Positions 27,556 through 36,529 of a DNA stretch of 42,456 nucleotides are shown here, one piece after another (the stretch's first letter is position 1; each line of letters starts with the position of its first letter). Both the position numbers and the translations under genes were made by a program. Under the pieces are notes generated by a model. It worked only from the letters and a program-made list of their open reading frames with translations, did no database searches and had not been told where the DNA came from. The stretch is from Pseudomonas synxantha (GTDB lineage: Bacteria; Pseudomonadota; Gammaproteobacteria; Pseudomonadales; Pseudomonadaceae): the NCBI GenBank assembly GCA_945874835.1, contig CAMCJM010000003.1, forward strand, positions 1 to 42,456. Reading direction: 5' to 3'.

Positions 27556-29163
27556 ATGACCGACCAGACCACCCGCCTCCCCGTTCGCCGTGCCTTGATC
27601 AGTGTTTCTGACAAGACTGGCATCCTTGAGTTTGCCCGCGAGCTCGTCGCCCTCAACGTGGAAATCCTCTCCACGGGCGGTACTTACAAGCTGCTCAAGG
27701 ACAACGGCATTGCTGCCGTGGAAGTGGCCGATTACACCGGCTTCCCGGAAATGATGGACGGTCGCGTCAAGACCCTGCACCCGAAAATCCACGGCGGCAT
27801 CCTTGGCCGTCGCGCCATTGATGGCGCGGTCATGGACGCGCACGGCATCAAGCCAATCGACCTGGTAGCGGTCAACCTCTACCCGTTCGCCGCCACTGTA
27901 GCCAAGCCTGGCTGTGACCTGGCCGACGCCATCGAGAACATCGACATCGGCGGTCCGACCATGGTCCGTTCTGCGGCGAAGAACCACAAAGACGTGGCCA
28001 TCGTGGTTAATGCTGGCGACTACGCCGGCATCGTCGAGTCGCTGAAAGCCGGTGGCCTGAGCTACGCCCAGCGCTTCGACCTGGCTCTGAAAGCCTTCGA
28101 ACACACTGCAGCCTACGACGGCATGATCGCCAACTATCTGGGTACCATCGACCAGAGCCGCGACACCCTGAGCACCGAAGAACGCGGCGTGTTCCCGCGC
28201 ACCTTCAACAGCCAATTCATCAAGGCGCAAGAAATGCGCTACGGCGAGAACCCGCACCAGAGCGCGGCGTTCTACGTAGAAGCAGAAAAAGGCGAGGCCA
28301 GCGTCTCCACCTCCGTGCAATTGCAGGGTAAGGAACTGTCGTTCAATAACGTCGCCGACACTGACGCTGCGCTGGAATGTGTGAAGAGCTTCGTTAAACC
28401 GGCTTGCGTCATCGTCAAGCATGCCAACCCGTGCGGCGTGGCCGTGGCCACCGACGAAGAAGGCGGCATCCGCCAGGCGTACGAGCTGGCCTATGCCACC
28501 GACACCGAATCAGCCTTCGGCGGCATCATCGCCTTCAACCGCGAGCTGGACGCAGCCACCGCTCAAGCTATTGTCGAGCGTCAGTTTGTCGAAGTGATCA
28601 TCGCGCCGAAAATCAGCGCTGAAGCCCGCACCATCGTCGCCGCCAAAGCCAACGTACGCCTGCTCGAATGCGGCGAATGGACAGCTGAGCGCTCCAGCGG
28701 CTGGGACTTCAAACGCGTCAACGGCGGCCTGCTGGTACAGAGCCGCGACACCGGCATGATTGCCGCCGCCGACCTGAAGATCGTCACCCAGCGCGCACCG
28801 AGCGAGCAGGAAATTCACGACCTGATCTTCGCCTGGAAAGTGGCCAAGTTCGTTAAGTCCAACGCCATTGTCTACGCGAAGAATCGCCAGACCATCGGCG
28901 TCGGCGCAGGCCAAATGAGCCGCGTTAACTCCGCGCGCATCGCCGCGATCAAAGCTGAGCACGCCGGCTTGCAGGTTGCCGGTTCGGTCATGGCCAGCGA
29001 CGCCTTCTTCCCGTTCCGTGACGGCTTGGATAACGCGGCGGCCAATGGCATCACTGCAGTGATCCAGCCGGGCGGTTCGATGCGCGATGCGGAAGTGATT
29101 GCCGCCGCCGACGAAGCCGGGATTGCCATGGTGTTCACCGGCATGCGCCATTTCCGCCATTGA
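27556..29163 (+). CDS. purH: Bifunctional AICAR transformylase / IMP cyclohydrolase PurH
   Basis: Carries out the last two steps of IMP synthesis: formyl transfer from 10-formyl-THF to AICAR, then ring closure. 535 residues: the N-terminal MGS-like cyclohydrolase domain ([41 protein letters not shown]) and the C-terminal transformylase domain with [12 protein letters not shown] (the catalytic Lys-His pair), [11 protein letters not shown], and the final [15 protein letters not shown]. The ATG at 27556 matches the family start [13 protein letters not shown]; the ATG four codons upstream (27544) cannot be excluded and neither has a strong ribosome site. purD follows after a repeat-filled 165-bp gap. 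Confidence 0.96.
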   Translation: MTDQTTRLPVRRALISVSDKTGILEFARELVALNVEILSTGGTYKLLKDNGIAAVEVADYTGFPEMMDGRVKTLHPKIHGGILGRRAIDGAVMDAHGIKPIDLVAVNLYPFAATVAKPGCDLADAIENIDIGGPTMVRSAAKNHKDVAIVVNAGDYAGIVESLKAGGLSYAQRFDLALKAFEHTAAYDGMIANYLGTIDQSRDTLSTEERGVFPRTFNSQFIKAQEMRYGENPHQSAAFYVEAEKGEASVSTSVQLQGKELSFNNVADTDAALECVKSFVKPACVIVKHANPCGVAVATDEEGGIRQAYELAYATDTESAFGGIIAFNRELDAATAQAIVERQFVEVIIAPKISAEARTIVAAKANVRLLECGEWTAERSSGWDFKRVNGGLLVQSRDTGMIAAADLKIVTQRAPSEQEIHDLIFAWKVAKFVKSNAIVYAKNRQTIGVGAGQMSRVNSARIAAIKAEHAGLQVAGSVMASDAFFPFRDGLDNAAANGITAVIQPGGSMRDAEVIAAADEAGIAMVFTGMRHFRH

Positions 29164-29165
29164 TT

Positions 29166-29245
29166 GGTGGATGGCTTCGGCCATCCACCCTACATCGCCT
29201 CGAATGCAGCTTTTCGTAGGGTGGATAACGCTTTTCTTATCCACC
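29166..29245. repeat. GGTGGAT-type repeat pair
   Basis: GGTGGATGG/CCATCCACC arms with a TTCGG loop region (29166-29193) and a second unit GTAGGGTGGATAACG...TTATCCACC (29216-29245). Related to 5436-5468, 10452-10526 and 34256-34467. Inside the purH-purD transcript if the two genes share one. Confidence 0.65.
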
Positions 29246-29252
29246 AGCAGTC

Positions 29253-29312
29253 GTAGCCCGGATGAAATCCGGGAACACCCCACTCAAAAGCCCCGGATTG
29301 TATCCGGGCTAC
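29253..29312. repeat. REP pair, GTAGCCCGGATGAAATCCGGG type
   Basis: GTAGCCCGGATGAAATCCGG at 29253-29272 faces the inverted CCCGGATTGTATCCGGGCTA at 29292-29311. Ends 16 bp before the purD start and so lies close to its ribosome site. Confidence 0.8.
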
Positions 29313-29328
29313 GGTCAGGAGATACCCC

Positions 29329-30618
29329 ATGAACGTATTGATCATCGGCAGCGGCGGTCGTGAACACGCCCTGGCCTGGAAAGTGGCGCAAGACACTCGC
29401 GTCACTAAAGTTTTTGTCGCACCCGGCAACGCCGGCACCGCCGTTGAGCCCAAGTGCGAGAACGTCGCCATCGACGTGCTGGCCATTGAGCAGCTTGCCG
29501 ACTTCGCCGAGAAGAATGTGCAACTGACCATTGTCGGCCCGGAAGCGCCGTTGGTTAAAGGCGTGGTCGATCTGTTCCGCACGCGCAAGCTGGATATCTT
29601 CGGCCCCACGGCTGCGGCCGCACAGCTGGAAGGTTCCAAAGCCTTTACCAAAGACTTCCTCGCCCGCCACGCGATCCCCACCGCCGACTACCAGAACTTC
29701 ACCGAAGTCGAGCCGGCGCTGGCTTACCTGCAAAAGGTCGGCGCGCCAATCGTGATCAAGGCCGACGGCCTGGCCGCCGGCAAAGGCGTGATCGTCGCCA
29801 TGACCCTGCAGGAAGCGGAAGACGCCGTCCGCGACATGCTCGCCGGCAACGCTTTTGGCGAAGCGGGTTCGCGCGTAGTGATCGAGGAATTTCTCGACGG
29901 CGAAGAAGCCTCGTTTATCGTCATGGTTGATGGTGAAAACGTGCTGCCGATGGCCACCAGCCAGGACCACAAACGCGTCGGCGATGGCGACACCGGCCCC
30001 AATACCGGCGGCATGGGCGCCTATTCGCCAGCACCGGTGGTGACCGCTGAGGTGCATCAGCGGGTGATGGACGAAGTGATTTACCCAACCGTGCGCGGCA
30101 TGGCGGCTGAAGGCAACGTCTACACCGGCTTCCTCTACGCTGGCCTGATGATCGACACTGCAGGCAAGCCGAAGGTGATTGAGTTCAACTGCCGCTTCGG
30201 CGACCCGGAAACCCAGCCGATCATGTGCCGCCTGGAGTCCTCTCTGGTGCTGCTGGTTGAGGCCGCACTGGCCAAAGCGCTGGATAAAGTCGAAGCCACC
30301 TGGGACTCGCGCCCGACAGTCGGCGTGGTGATCGCCGCTGGCGGTTACCCGGCCGATTACGCCAAAGGTGATGTGATCGAGGGCTTGGACGCCGCTGCGC
30401 AACTGGAAGGTAAAGTGTTCCACGCGGGCACGGCCCTGAAAGATGGCCAGATCGTCACGGCGGGCGGTCGCGTGTTGTGCGCCACCGCCATCGGTCGCAC
30501 CGTGGAAGAAGCGCAACAACAGGCGTATCGACTGGCCGAAAAGATTCGCTGGGACGGTAGTTTCTACCGCCATGACATTGGCTACCGCGCCATTGCCCGC
30601 GAACGCGGGGATAAGTGA
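29329..30618 (+). CDS. purD: Phosphoribosylamine--glycine ligase PurD
   Basis: ATP-grasp enzyme (GAR synthetase) that joins glycine to phosphoribosylamine in the second step of purine synthesis. 429 residues. Seen: N-terminal LIIGSGGREHALAWK, PLVKGVVD, the ATP-grasp core KADGLAAGKGVIVA, DHKRVGDGDTGPNTGGMGAY, and the C-terminal FNCRFGDPETQ with metal-binding Glu and Asn. CAGGAGA precedes the ATG by about 7 bases. Follows purH; a terminator at 30640-30669 separates it from retS. Confidence 0.97.
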   Translation: MNVLIIGSGGREHALAWKVAQDTRVTKVFVAPGNAGTAVEPKCENVAIDVLAIEQLADFAEKNVQLTIVGPEAPLVKGVVDLFRTRKLDIFGPTAAAAQLEGSKAFTKDFLARHAIPTADYQNFTEVEPALAYLQKVGAPIVIKADGLAAGKGVIVAMTLQEAEDAVRDMLAGNAFGEAGSRVVIEEFLDGEEASFIVMVDGENVLPMATSQDHKRVGDGDTGPNTGGMGAYSPAPVVTAEVHQRVMDEVIYPTVRGMAAEGNVYTGFLYAGLMIDTAGKPKVIEFNCRFGDPETQPIMCRLESSLVLLVEAALAKALDKVEATWDSRPTVGVVIAAGGYPADYAKGDVIEGLDAAAQLEGKVFHAGTALKDGQIVTAGGRVLCATAIGRTVEEAQQQAYRLAEKIRWDGSFYRHDIGYRAIARERGDK

Positions 30619-30639
30619 CAAGAAATAAAAGGTAAAAAC

Positions 30640-30669
30640 GACAAGGGTGGCCATTTGGCCACCTTTGTC
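30640..30669 (+). terminator. Terminator of purD
   Basis: GACAAGGGTGGCC / GGCCACCTTTGTC arms around ATTT, one G-T wobble, 22 bp after the purD stop. The 3' side is T-rich but not a pure T-run. Confidence 0.75.
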
Positions 30670-30672
30670 ATA

Positions 30673-30700
30673 TTAACCATGCAAATAGCTTGGCTATAAT
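30673..30700 (+). promoter_or_regulatory. Candidate sigma-70 promoter of retS
   Basis: A perfect TATAAT at 30695-30700 and TTAACC at 30673-30678, 16-bp spacer. It directly follows the purD terminator and predicts a short leader of about 25 nt carrying AGGAAGGGA before the GTG start. Confidence 0.65.
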
Positions 30701-30730
30701 CCGAGCACTTATTTAGGAAGGGATTTCACT

Positions 30731-33508
30731 GTGCCCCGGCTGAGGATCGCCATTCACCTGCTACTCAGTACGCTGCTAATGCTTGCACTGGGCACCGCCC
30801 AGGCCGAAGCTGACGCAGGCTGGTCAGGTTTTGTCGACCCGTCGGCCACGCTGCAACTGGATGATGTGCTGAACCCTGAGCGGCGCGCAGCATTCCAGCC
30901 GACAGACCTCAAACAGTTGTACCCCCCTGGCGGCACCCACGCGCTGTGGCTGCATTACCGCATCCCCGCCAGTAGTGACCCGCAAATGCTGCGTATCTTC
31001 GCGCCCTACCTGGCATATCTCGATCTCTTTGTATTGCGCGGTGATGAGCTGATTGACCAGACGCATACTGGCAGCAGCCTACCTTTCGCTACACGGCCGC
31101 TGGCGAGCCGCGACTACCTGCTGCCCCTGCCGAGTGCCGAACAACCGCTGGACATCTACATGCGCCTGGCCTCCGAACAGGCCCTACGCCCCAGCATTAC
31201 CCTGCAAAGCGCACAGCTGATGGCCGCAGACGATAACCGGCCGCTGCTGTTTGGCCTGTTGCTTGGTTGCCTGGGCATGATGGTGACCTACAACTTTGTG
31301 CGCTTTTTCTACACCCGCGCAGTCAGTGGCTTGTGGCTGGCGGCGACGCAGGTCTGCCAATTGACCGCAGTGGTCAGCCTGCTCGGCATCAGTACCTCTT
31401 GGCTGAACGAATGGCATAGCTTTCAACCACAAATCGCCAACCTGTCGATGCTGCTCACCGGCATTTTCGCCCTGTTTTTTACCGCTAGTTTCTTCCGTAA
31501 TGTTTGCCCCAGCACACCCCTCAATCATCTGCTGAGCGCCGAGATCACCATCCTCGCGCTGGTGTGTGTCGCCTTGCTGGTGGCGACCAACCTGCAGTTC
31601 AACCAATTGGTTTACCTGCTCAATGTCGTTGTGGCGATCAGCATCCTGATGGTCTCACTGACCCACTGGCGACACGGCTATCCGCCAGCACGCTTGTTCA
31701 GCCTGGCCATTCTGGTGTTCTGTATTGCCTTTGTTTTTGCCTTGCCGGTGCTGTTTGGCTACTGGGCGGTGCAATCAGAATGGCTGGTCTATGGCTTGAT
31801 TGCGGTCAGCACGATCAGCGGCTTTATGCTCAGCATGGCCTTGAGTGAGCGCCAACGCCGCATCATGCAGAGCCAGTTCAGCACCAGCCGCGCCCTGGCG
31901 GCCAGCTCCGCTGAACTCAAGGCCAAGGCCGAGTTTCTGGCGAAAATCAGCCATGAAATCCGCACACCGATGAATGGCGTCTTGGGCATGACCGAGCTGT
32001 TGCTCGGCACCCCGCTCTCGGCCAAACAGCGCGACTACGTACAAACCATCCACAGTTCGGGCAATGAACTGCTGACACTGATTAACGAAATTCTCGATAT
32101 CTCCAAGCTGGAATCCGGGCAGATCGAGCTGGATGACGTGCAGTTTGACCTCAATGCGCTGATCGAAGACTGCCTGGATATCTTCCGCGCCAAGGCCGAA
32201 CAGCAAAAAGTCGAGCTAATCAGCTTTATGCAGCCGCAGGTGCCACGGGTGATCAGTGGCGACCCCACGCGCCTACGGCAAACCTTGCTCAGCCTGCTGG
32301 ATAACGCCTTCAAGCAGACTGACGAAGGCGAAATCCTCTTGGTCGTTGCCCTCGACACCAGCAGCGAGCAACCGCGCCTGCGCATCGCCGTACAAGACAG
32401 CGGCAAGCCGTTGGATGCCAGCGAGCGTGACGCGTTGCTCAATGCCGAACTGCACAACAAAGACTTCCTCGCTGCCACCACGCTGGGCGCGCGCCTGGGC
32501 CTGATCATTGCCCGGCAACTGGTGCGCCTGATGGAGGGCGAGTTCGGCATTCAAAGCGGTGGCAGCCAGGGATCAACTCTATGGCTGACGCTGCCGCTGG
32601 ACGCCTCGCGTCTTGAGCAACCCACCGCCGACCTCGATGCCTCATTGCAGGGCGCACGCCTGCTGGTGGTGGACGACAACGACACCTGCCGCAAAGTACT
32701 GGTGCAGCAATGCAGCGCCTGGGGCATGCAAGTCAGCGCCGTGCCCTCGGGCAAAGAGGCCATGGCCCTGCTGCGCACAAAAGCGCATTTGCGCGAATAT
32801 TTCGATGCTGTGCTGCTCGATCAGGACATGCCCGGCATGACCGGCATGCAACTGGCCGCACGGATAAAAGAAGACGCCAACCTCAACCACGACATTCTGG
32901 TGATCATGCTCACCGGCATCAGCAATGCGCCGAGCAAGATCATCGCGCGCAACGCCGGAATCAAACGTATCCTGGCCAAACCGGTGGCCGGCTACACCCT
33001 GAAAACTACCCTAGCTGATGAACTGGCCCAGCGCGGTAAGGGTGACTCGCCGATGTTCAACCCGGCACCGCCGAGCACCCCACTGAATGTGCCAAGCGAC
33101 TTCCGCATTCTGGTGGCCGAAGACAACACCATCTCCACCAAAGTGATTCGCGGCATGCTCGGTAAACTCAACCTGCAGCCCGACACCGCCAGCAACGGCG
33201 AAGAAGCCCTCAGCGCGATAAAGGCGCAAGCCTATGATCTGGTACTGATGGACTGTGAAATGCCGGTGCTTGACGGCTTCTCCGCCACCGAGCAACTGCG
33301 GGCCTGGGAGGCTGCCGAACAGCGTCCGCGCACGCCGGTGGTGGCGCTCACCGCGCACATTCTCACCGAGCACAAAGAGCGCGCACGCTTGGCCGGCATG
33401 GATGGGCACATGTCCAAACCGGTGGAAATGTCGCAACTGCGCGAGCTGATCGAGCACTGGGTCGCCGAACGAGAAATCCGCCGTCAACGCGACGCGATGC
33501 CATCCTGA
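30731..33508 (+). CDS. retS: Hybrid sensor kinase RetS
   Basis: Inner-membrane hybrid kinase that, in P. aeruginosa, binds and blocks GacS and so holds back the Gac/Rsm switch to biofilm and type VI secretion. 925 residues: signal peptide (1-25), periplasmic 7TMR-DISM extracellular-2 sensor (about 30-165), seven transmembrane helices (about 172-370), HisKA with FLAKISHEIRTPMNGVLGMT (His near 407), an ATPase domain (510-625), and two receivers (LLVVDDND near 643 with LLDQDMPG; ILVAEDN near 791 with LMDCEMPVLDG). The G1 box reads D-S-G-K-P instead of D-x-G-x-G, so ATP binding may be weak. The GTG start at 30731 is decided by AGGAAGGGA 8 bases upstream. Synteny purD-retS-marC supports the name. 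Confidence 0.95.
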   Translation: MPRLRIAIHLLLSTLLMLALGTAQAEADAGWSGFVDPSATLQLDDVLNPERRAAFQPTDLKQLYPPGGTHALWLHYRIPASSDPQMLRIFAPYLAYLDLFVLRGDELIDQTHTGSSLPFATRPLASRDYLLPLPSAEQPLDIYMRLASEQALRPSITLQSAQLMAADDNRPLLFGLLLGCLGMMVTYNFVRFFYTRAVSGLWLAATQVCQLTAVVSLLGISTSWLNEWHSFQPQIANLSMLLTGIFALFFTASFFRNVCPSTPLNHLLSAEITILALVCVALLVATNLQFNQLVYLLNVVVAISILMVSLTHWRHGYPPARLFSLAILVFCIAFVFALPVLFGYWAVQSEWLVYGLIAVSTISGFMLSMALSERQRRIMQSQFSTSRALAASSAELKAKAEFLAKISHEIRTPMNGVLGMTELLLGTPLSAKQRDYVQTIHSSGNELLTLINEILDISKLESGQIELDDVQFDLNALIEDCLDIFRAKAEQQKVELISFMQPQVPRVISGDPTRLRQTLLSLLDNAFKQTDEGEILLVVALDTSSEQPRLRIAVQDSGKPLDASERDALLNAELHNKDFLAATTLGARLGLIIARQLVRLMEGEFGIQSGGSQGSTLWLTLPLDASRLEQPTADLDASLQGARLLVVDDNDTCRKVLVQQCSAWGMQVSAVPSGKEAMALLRTKAHLREYFDAVLLDQDMPGMTGMQLAARIKEDANLNHDILVIMLTGISNAPSKIIARNAGIKRILAKPVAGYTLKTTLADELAQRGKGDSPMFNPAPPSTPLNVPSDFRILVAEDNTISTKVIRGMLGKLNLQPDTASNGEEALSAIKAQAYDLVLMDCEMPVLDGFSATEQLRAWEAAEQRPRTPVVALTAHILTEHKERARLAGMDGHMSKPVEMSQLRELIEHWVAEREIRRQRDAMPS

Positions 33509-33583
33509 CGATACGGCCCGGATTGCCCGACAGCCTCTACACGCTTACCCTTCCACCTTTCTTTATCGAAACGAGTCCTGTCC

Positions 33584-34180
33584 ATGGCGTCCGCGCTGTT
33601 CAGCCTGTATTTGAAACTGTTGGTGCTCTATAGCCCGTTTTTCGTGCTGTCGTGTTTTATCGGTCTGAGCCGTGGTTACACGGTTAAAGTGCGCAAGCGC
33701 CTGGCCTGGAAGGTCGCCCTCGGCGTGCTGATCGCCAGCGTGCTGCTGTACCTGTTCGGCAAGCACATCTTTACCCTGTTCGGCATCACCATTGATGCCT
33801 TCCGCATCGGGGCTGGCAGCGTGCTGTTTATTTCAGCCCTTGGCATGGCTCAAGGTAAATCGGCGGTGCAGAGCGATAACGTGCAGCAGGACGTGACCAT
33901 CGTGCCGCTGACCATCCCCCTCACTGTCGGCCCCGGCACCATCGGCGCACTGCTGCTGATGGGTGCCAGCCAGCCAGAGTGGAGTGACAAGGCCGTGGCC
34001 GTGCTGGCCATCGCCCTGGCCAGTTTCACCGTGGGTGTGGTGCTGTATTTATCCAACCAGTTTGAGCGCCTGCTCGGCGATCAGGGCTTGCAGATTGTCA
34101 GCCGCCTGATGGGCCTGTTTGTCTGCGCGCTGGCCGCGCAAATCATCTTTACCGGGGTGAAGAACTACCTCGCGCTGTAA
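33584..34180 (+). CDS. MarC family integral membrane protein
   Basis: A 198-residue protein with six predicted membrane helices. Signs of MarC/YchE: the first helix pair, the AFRIGAGSVLFISALGMAQ segment, and the conserved TIVPLTIPLTVGPGTIGALLL loop. Once linked to multiple antibiotic resistance in E. coli, a role later disputed; its function is not known. 75 bp after retS on the same strand and possibly co-transcribed. Confidence 0.9.
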   Translation: MASALFSLYLKLLVLYSPFFVLSCFIGLSRGYTVKVRKRLAWKVALGVLIASVLLYLFGKHIFTLFGITIDAFRIGAGSVLFISALGMAQGKSAVQSDNVQQDVTIVPLTIPLTVGPGTIGALLLMGASQPEWSDKAVAVLAIALASFTVGVVLYLSNQFERLLGDQGLQIVSRLMGLFVCALAAQIIFTGVKNYLAL

Positions 34181-34255
34181 TGTCCAAGGCTGGATTGGTA
34201 AAGCCCGATACGACCCTGCGGCGAAACCCGGATTACAGGCTACAACTGCGCAAAA

Positions 34256-34467
34256 CCTGACTGACCACGTAGGGTGGACGGCGCTGTTTTCGTCCACCGT
34301 GACAGCTGCGACTGCCGAACGCTGCCGTCCATTAAATAGGCGAACCCCGGATTACGCCTGCGGCTAATCCAGGCTACGACTAGGTAACCCCCTGACTGAC
34401 CACCTAGGGTGGACGACGCCGTTTTCGCCCACCATGACGCCTGCTATTACCGAGCGCTGCCGTCCAT
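34256..34467. repeat. 77-bp direct repeat, two copies 135 bp apart
   Basis: Copies at 34256-34332 and 34391-34467 have the same length and differ at 11 positions by my count. Each holds TAGGGTGGACG...GTTTTCG.CCACC and ends GCTGCCGTCCAT. Between and before them are CCCGGATTAC REP-like pieces. They fill much of the 528-bp gene-free gap after marC. Confidence 0.8.
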
Positions 34468-34478
34468 AAAGTGAGGCT

Positions 34479-34548
34479 GTAGCCCGGATGAAATCCGGGA
34501 GCGGTTTATGCCGCCAGCACGGTAAATCACGGACCGCATCCGAGCCAC
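34479..34548. repeat. Decayed REP pair
   Basis: GTAGCCCGGATGAAATCCGG (34479-34498) is intact; the inverted partner around 34530-34548 (GGACCGCATCCGAGCCAC) has several changes. Same class as 29253-29312. Confidence 0.6.
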
Positions 34549-34567
34549 AGGCGCGCACCATCGGCAT

Positions 34568-34585
34568 GCAGTACAGCCCTACTGC
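34568..34585. promoter_or_regulatory. Palindrome GCAGTA-N6-TACTGC, possible operator
   Basis: Exact 18-bp dyad in the gap before atzF, about 80 bp upstream of the sigma-54 -24 box, the usual place for an activator such as NtrC. It is not the NtrC consensus; it could instead be an operator for the nearby GntR regulator. Confidence 0.35.
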
Positions 34586-34665
34586 GGTGCATAACGGCGT
34601 TCAGAACCTTCACGCCACGCTTTAAAAATCACCTAACCGTTTGAAAATAAAGCGCTTAATAGAAC

Positions 34666-34681
34666 TGGCACCGACATTGCT
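34666..34681 (+). promoter_or_regulatory. Sigma-54 promoter upstream of atzF
   Basis: TGGCAC-N5-TTGCT: GG and GC are 12 bp apart, as required for RpoN (-24/-12). Start predicted near 34692, 17 bp before the first candidate ATG. Sigma-54 control fits a nitrogen-scavenging gene followed by urea transport. Confidence 0.8.
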
Positions 34682-34708
34682 CTAGACACTCCATCACTTG
34701 GATACAAG

Positions 34709-36525
34709 ATGGAATTTCAGCGCATGGCCAACGCACCTATCGCCTTCACCCTCACCCACTGGCAACAGACCTACCGCGACGGTCAATCGCCCGCCGAACT
34801 GCTGCATAGCCTGCGCTTGGCCCTGAGCACCGAAGATAACGCCTGGATTGCTCTGGCCAGCGAAGCCCAACTCAACAGCCAACTCGATGCTTTGTCAGCG
34901 CTGCTCGACGCTGCCAACGGCGAGCTAAGCAAGCTGCCGCTGTACGGCGGCCCTTTGCGATCAAAGACAACATCGACGCGGCTGGCTGGCCCACCACAGC
35001 AGCCTGTCCGGCATTCGCCTACACCGCCGAGGCGGATGCCACGGTCGTGGCGCGTCTGCGGGCAGCCGGTGCCATTCTGATCGGCAAGACCAACCTCGAT
35101 CAGTTTGCCACGGGGCTGGTCGGCACCCGCTCACCCCATGGCGCGGTGTGCAACAGTTTCAACCCGGATTACGTCAGCGGCGGCTCCAGCTCCGGTTCGG
35201 CCAGCGTGGTGGCGCGCGGTTTGGTGCCCTTCTCGCTCGGCACCGACACCGCCGGATCCGGGCGCGTACCGGCCGGGTTTAACAATATTGTCGGGCTCAA
35301 ACCGAGCAAAGGCTGGCTGCCGAACACCGGACTGGTGCCCGCCTGTAAAACACTGGACTGCATCTCGGTATTTGCCCTGACCGTGGCCGATGCATTGGTG
35401 GTGGCGCTGGTTGCCGGCGGCTATGACGCGAGCGATCCGTATAGCCGTCACAACCCCTGCACAGCCCCAGTCGGCATGCCGACCAAACCGCGCCTGGCCG
35501 TGCCGAGTAAACCCGAGTTCTTTGGCGACACACAAAACCAGGCAGTGTTTGAGCAAGCGCTGGGCAAACTGCGCGAGCTGGGTATGCAGTTGGTCGAGAT
35601 CGACTTTGCCCCCTTCCAGCAACTGGCCGAACAGCTCTATTACGGCAGCTGGGTGGCCGAACGCACGGTGGCGCTGGAAGGCGTCAATCCTGAGCACATC
35701 AACCCGGTGGTGCGCGGCATCATCGAGAACGGCCATCAATACAGCGCCTGCGATGCTTACAAGGCTGAATACATCCGCGCCGAACTGAGCCGCACGATCA
35801 ACGACATCTTGGCCGGTTTCGATGCCCTAGTGGTGCCGACCTCGCCGACCCTGCGCACCCTGGCCGAGATGGAGGCCGAACCGGTGCTTTTCAACAGCCA
35901 GTTCGGCACCTACACCAACTTCACCAACCTCGCCGATTTGTCCGCCCTGGCCCTGCCCGCCGGTTTTCGCGCCGATGGTTTGCCCGCTGGCATCACCCTG
36001 ATCGCCCCAGCCTGGCACGACCAAGCCCTGGCTGCCTTCGGTCAACGCTGGCAGCAAGCGCTCAAGTTGCCACTTGGCGCGACCGAGCAACCCTTACCGG
36101 AAGCGCTGCCGCGCCACACACCCGCGCCCGGCAGCGTGCGCGTCGCCGTAGTGGGCGCGCATCTGACCGGCATGCCGCTGAATTTCCAGCTCACCCGCCG
36201 CAACGCCGTGCTGGTCGAGCAAACCACCAGCGCCGCCACCTATCGCCTTTATGCACTGCCTGGCACCGTGCCGCCGAAACCGGGTCTGGCGCGTGTGGCC
36301 GAAGACGGTGCCGCGATCATCGTCGAGCTGTGGGACATCCCCCAGGCACGCTTTGGCGAGTTTGTCGCAGAGATTCCCGCACCGCTGGGCATCGGCAACC
36401 TGCAACTGGCCGATGGCCGCTGGGTCAAAGGCTTTATCTGCGAGCCGTATGCCCTGCACGGCGCGCGCGATATCACCAGCTTTGGCGGCTGGCGCGCGTT
36501 TATCGCCAGCCAGCAGCAGGGCTGA
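34709..36525 (+). pseudogene. atzF: Allophanate hydrolase AtzF, broken by a single frameshift
   Basis: AtzF hydrolyses allophanate (urea-1-carboxylate) to ammonia and CO2. The first frame (34709 or 34724 to about 34949) starts as AtzF (APIAFTLTHWQQTYRDG, LPLYGG); the family sequence then continues in another frame as PFAIKDNIDAAGWPTTAACP and on through the amidase signature GGSSSGSASVVARG and LGTDTAGSGR to the C-terminal AtzF domain (SVRVAVVGAHLTGMPLNFQL) ending 36525. One base, probably the T of a GTG codon, seems lost near 34949/34950 (TACGGCGGCCC). The catalytic Lys of IKDN lies after the break and both catalytic Ser are in the second frame, so the first frame makes no active enzyme and a restart at 35047 would lack the Lys. 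Could also be a sequencing error. Confidence 0.88.
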
Positions 36526-36529
36526 CTCC

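Noticed and set aside
34941-34960. Programmed frameshift in atzF
   Set aside because: No slippery heptamer or stimulating structure is visible, and AtzF homologs are read in one frame; mutation or error is simpler.
36251-36529. N-terminal extension of the GntR regulator by 93 codons
   Set aside because: It overlaps the C-terminal domain of atzF in another frame and does not look like any GntR N-terminus; ATG 36530 fits the family.
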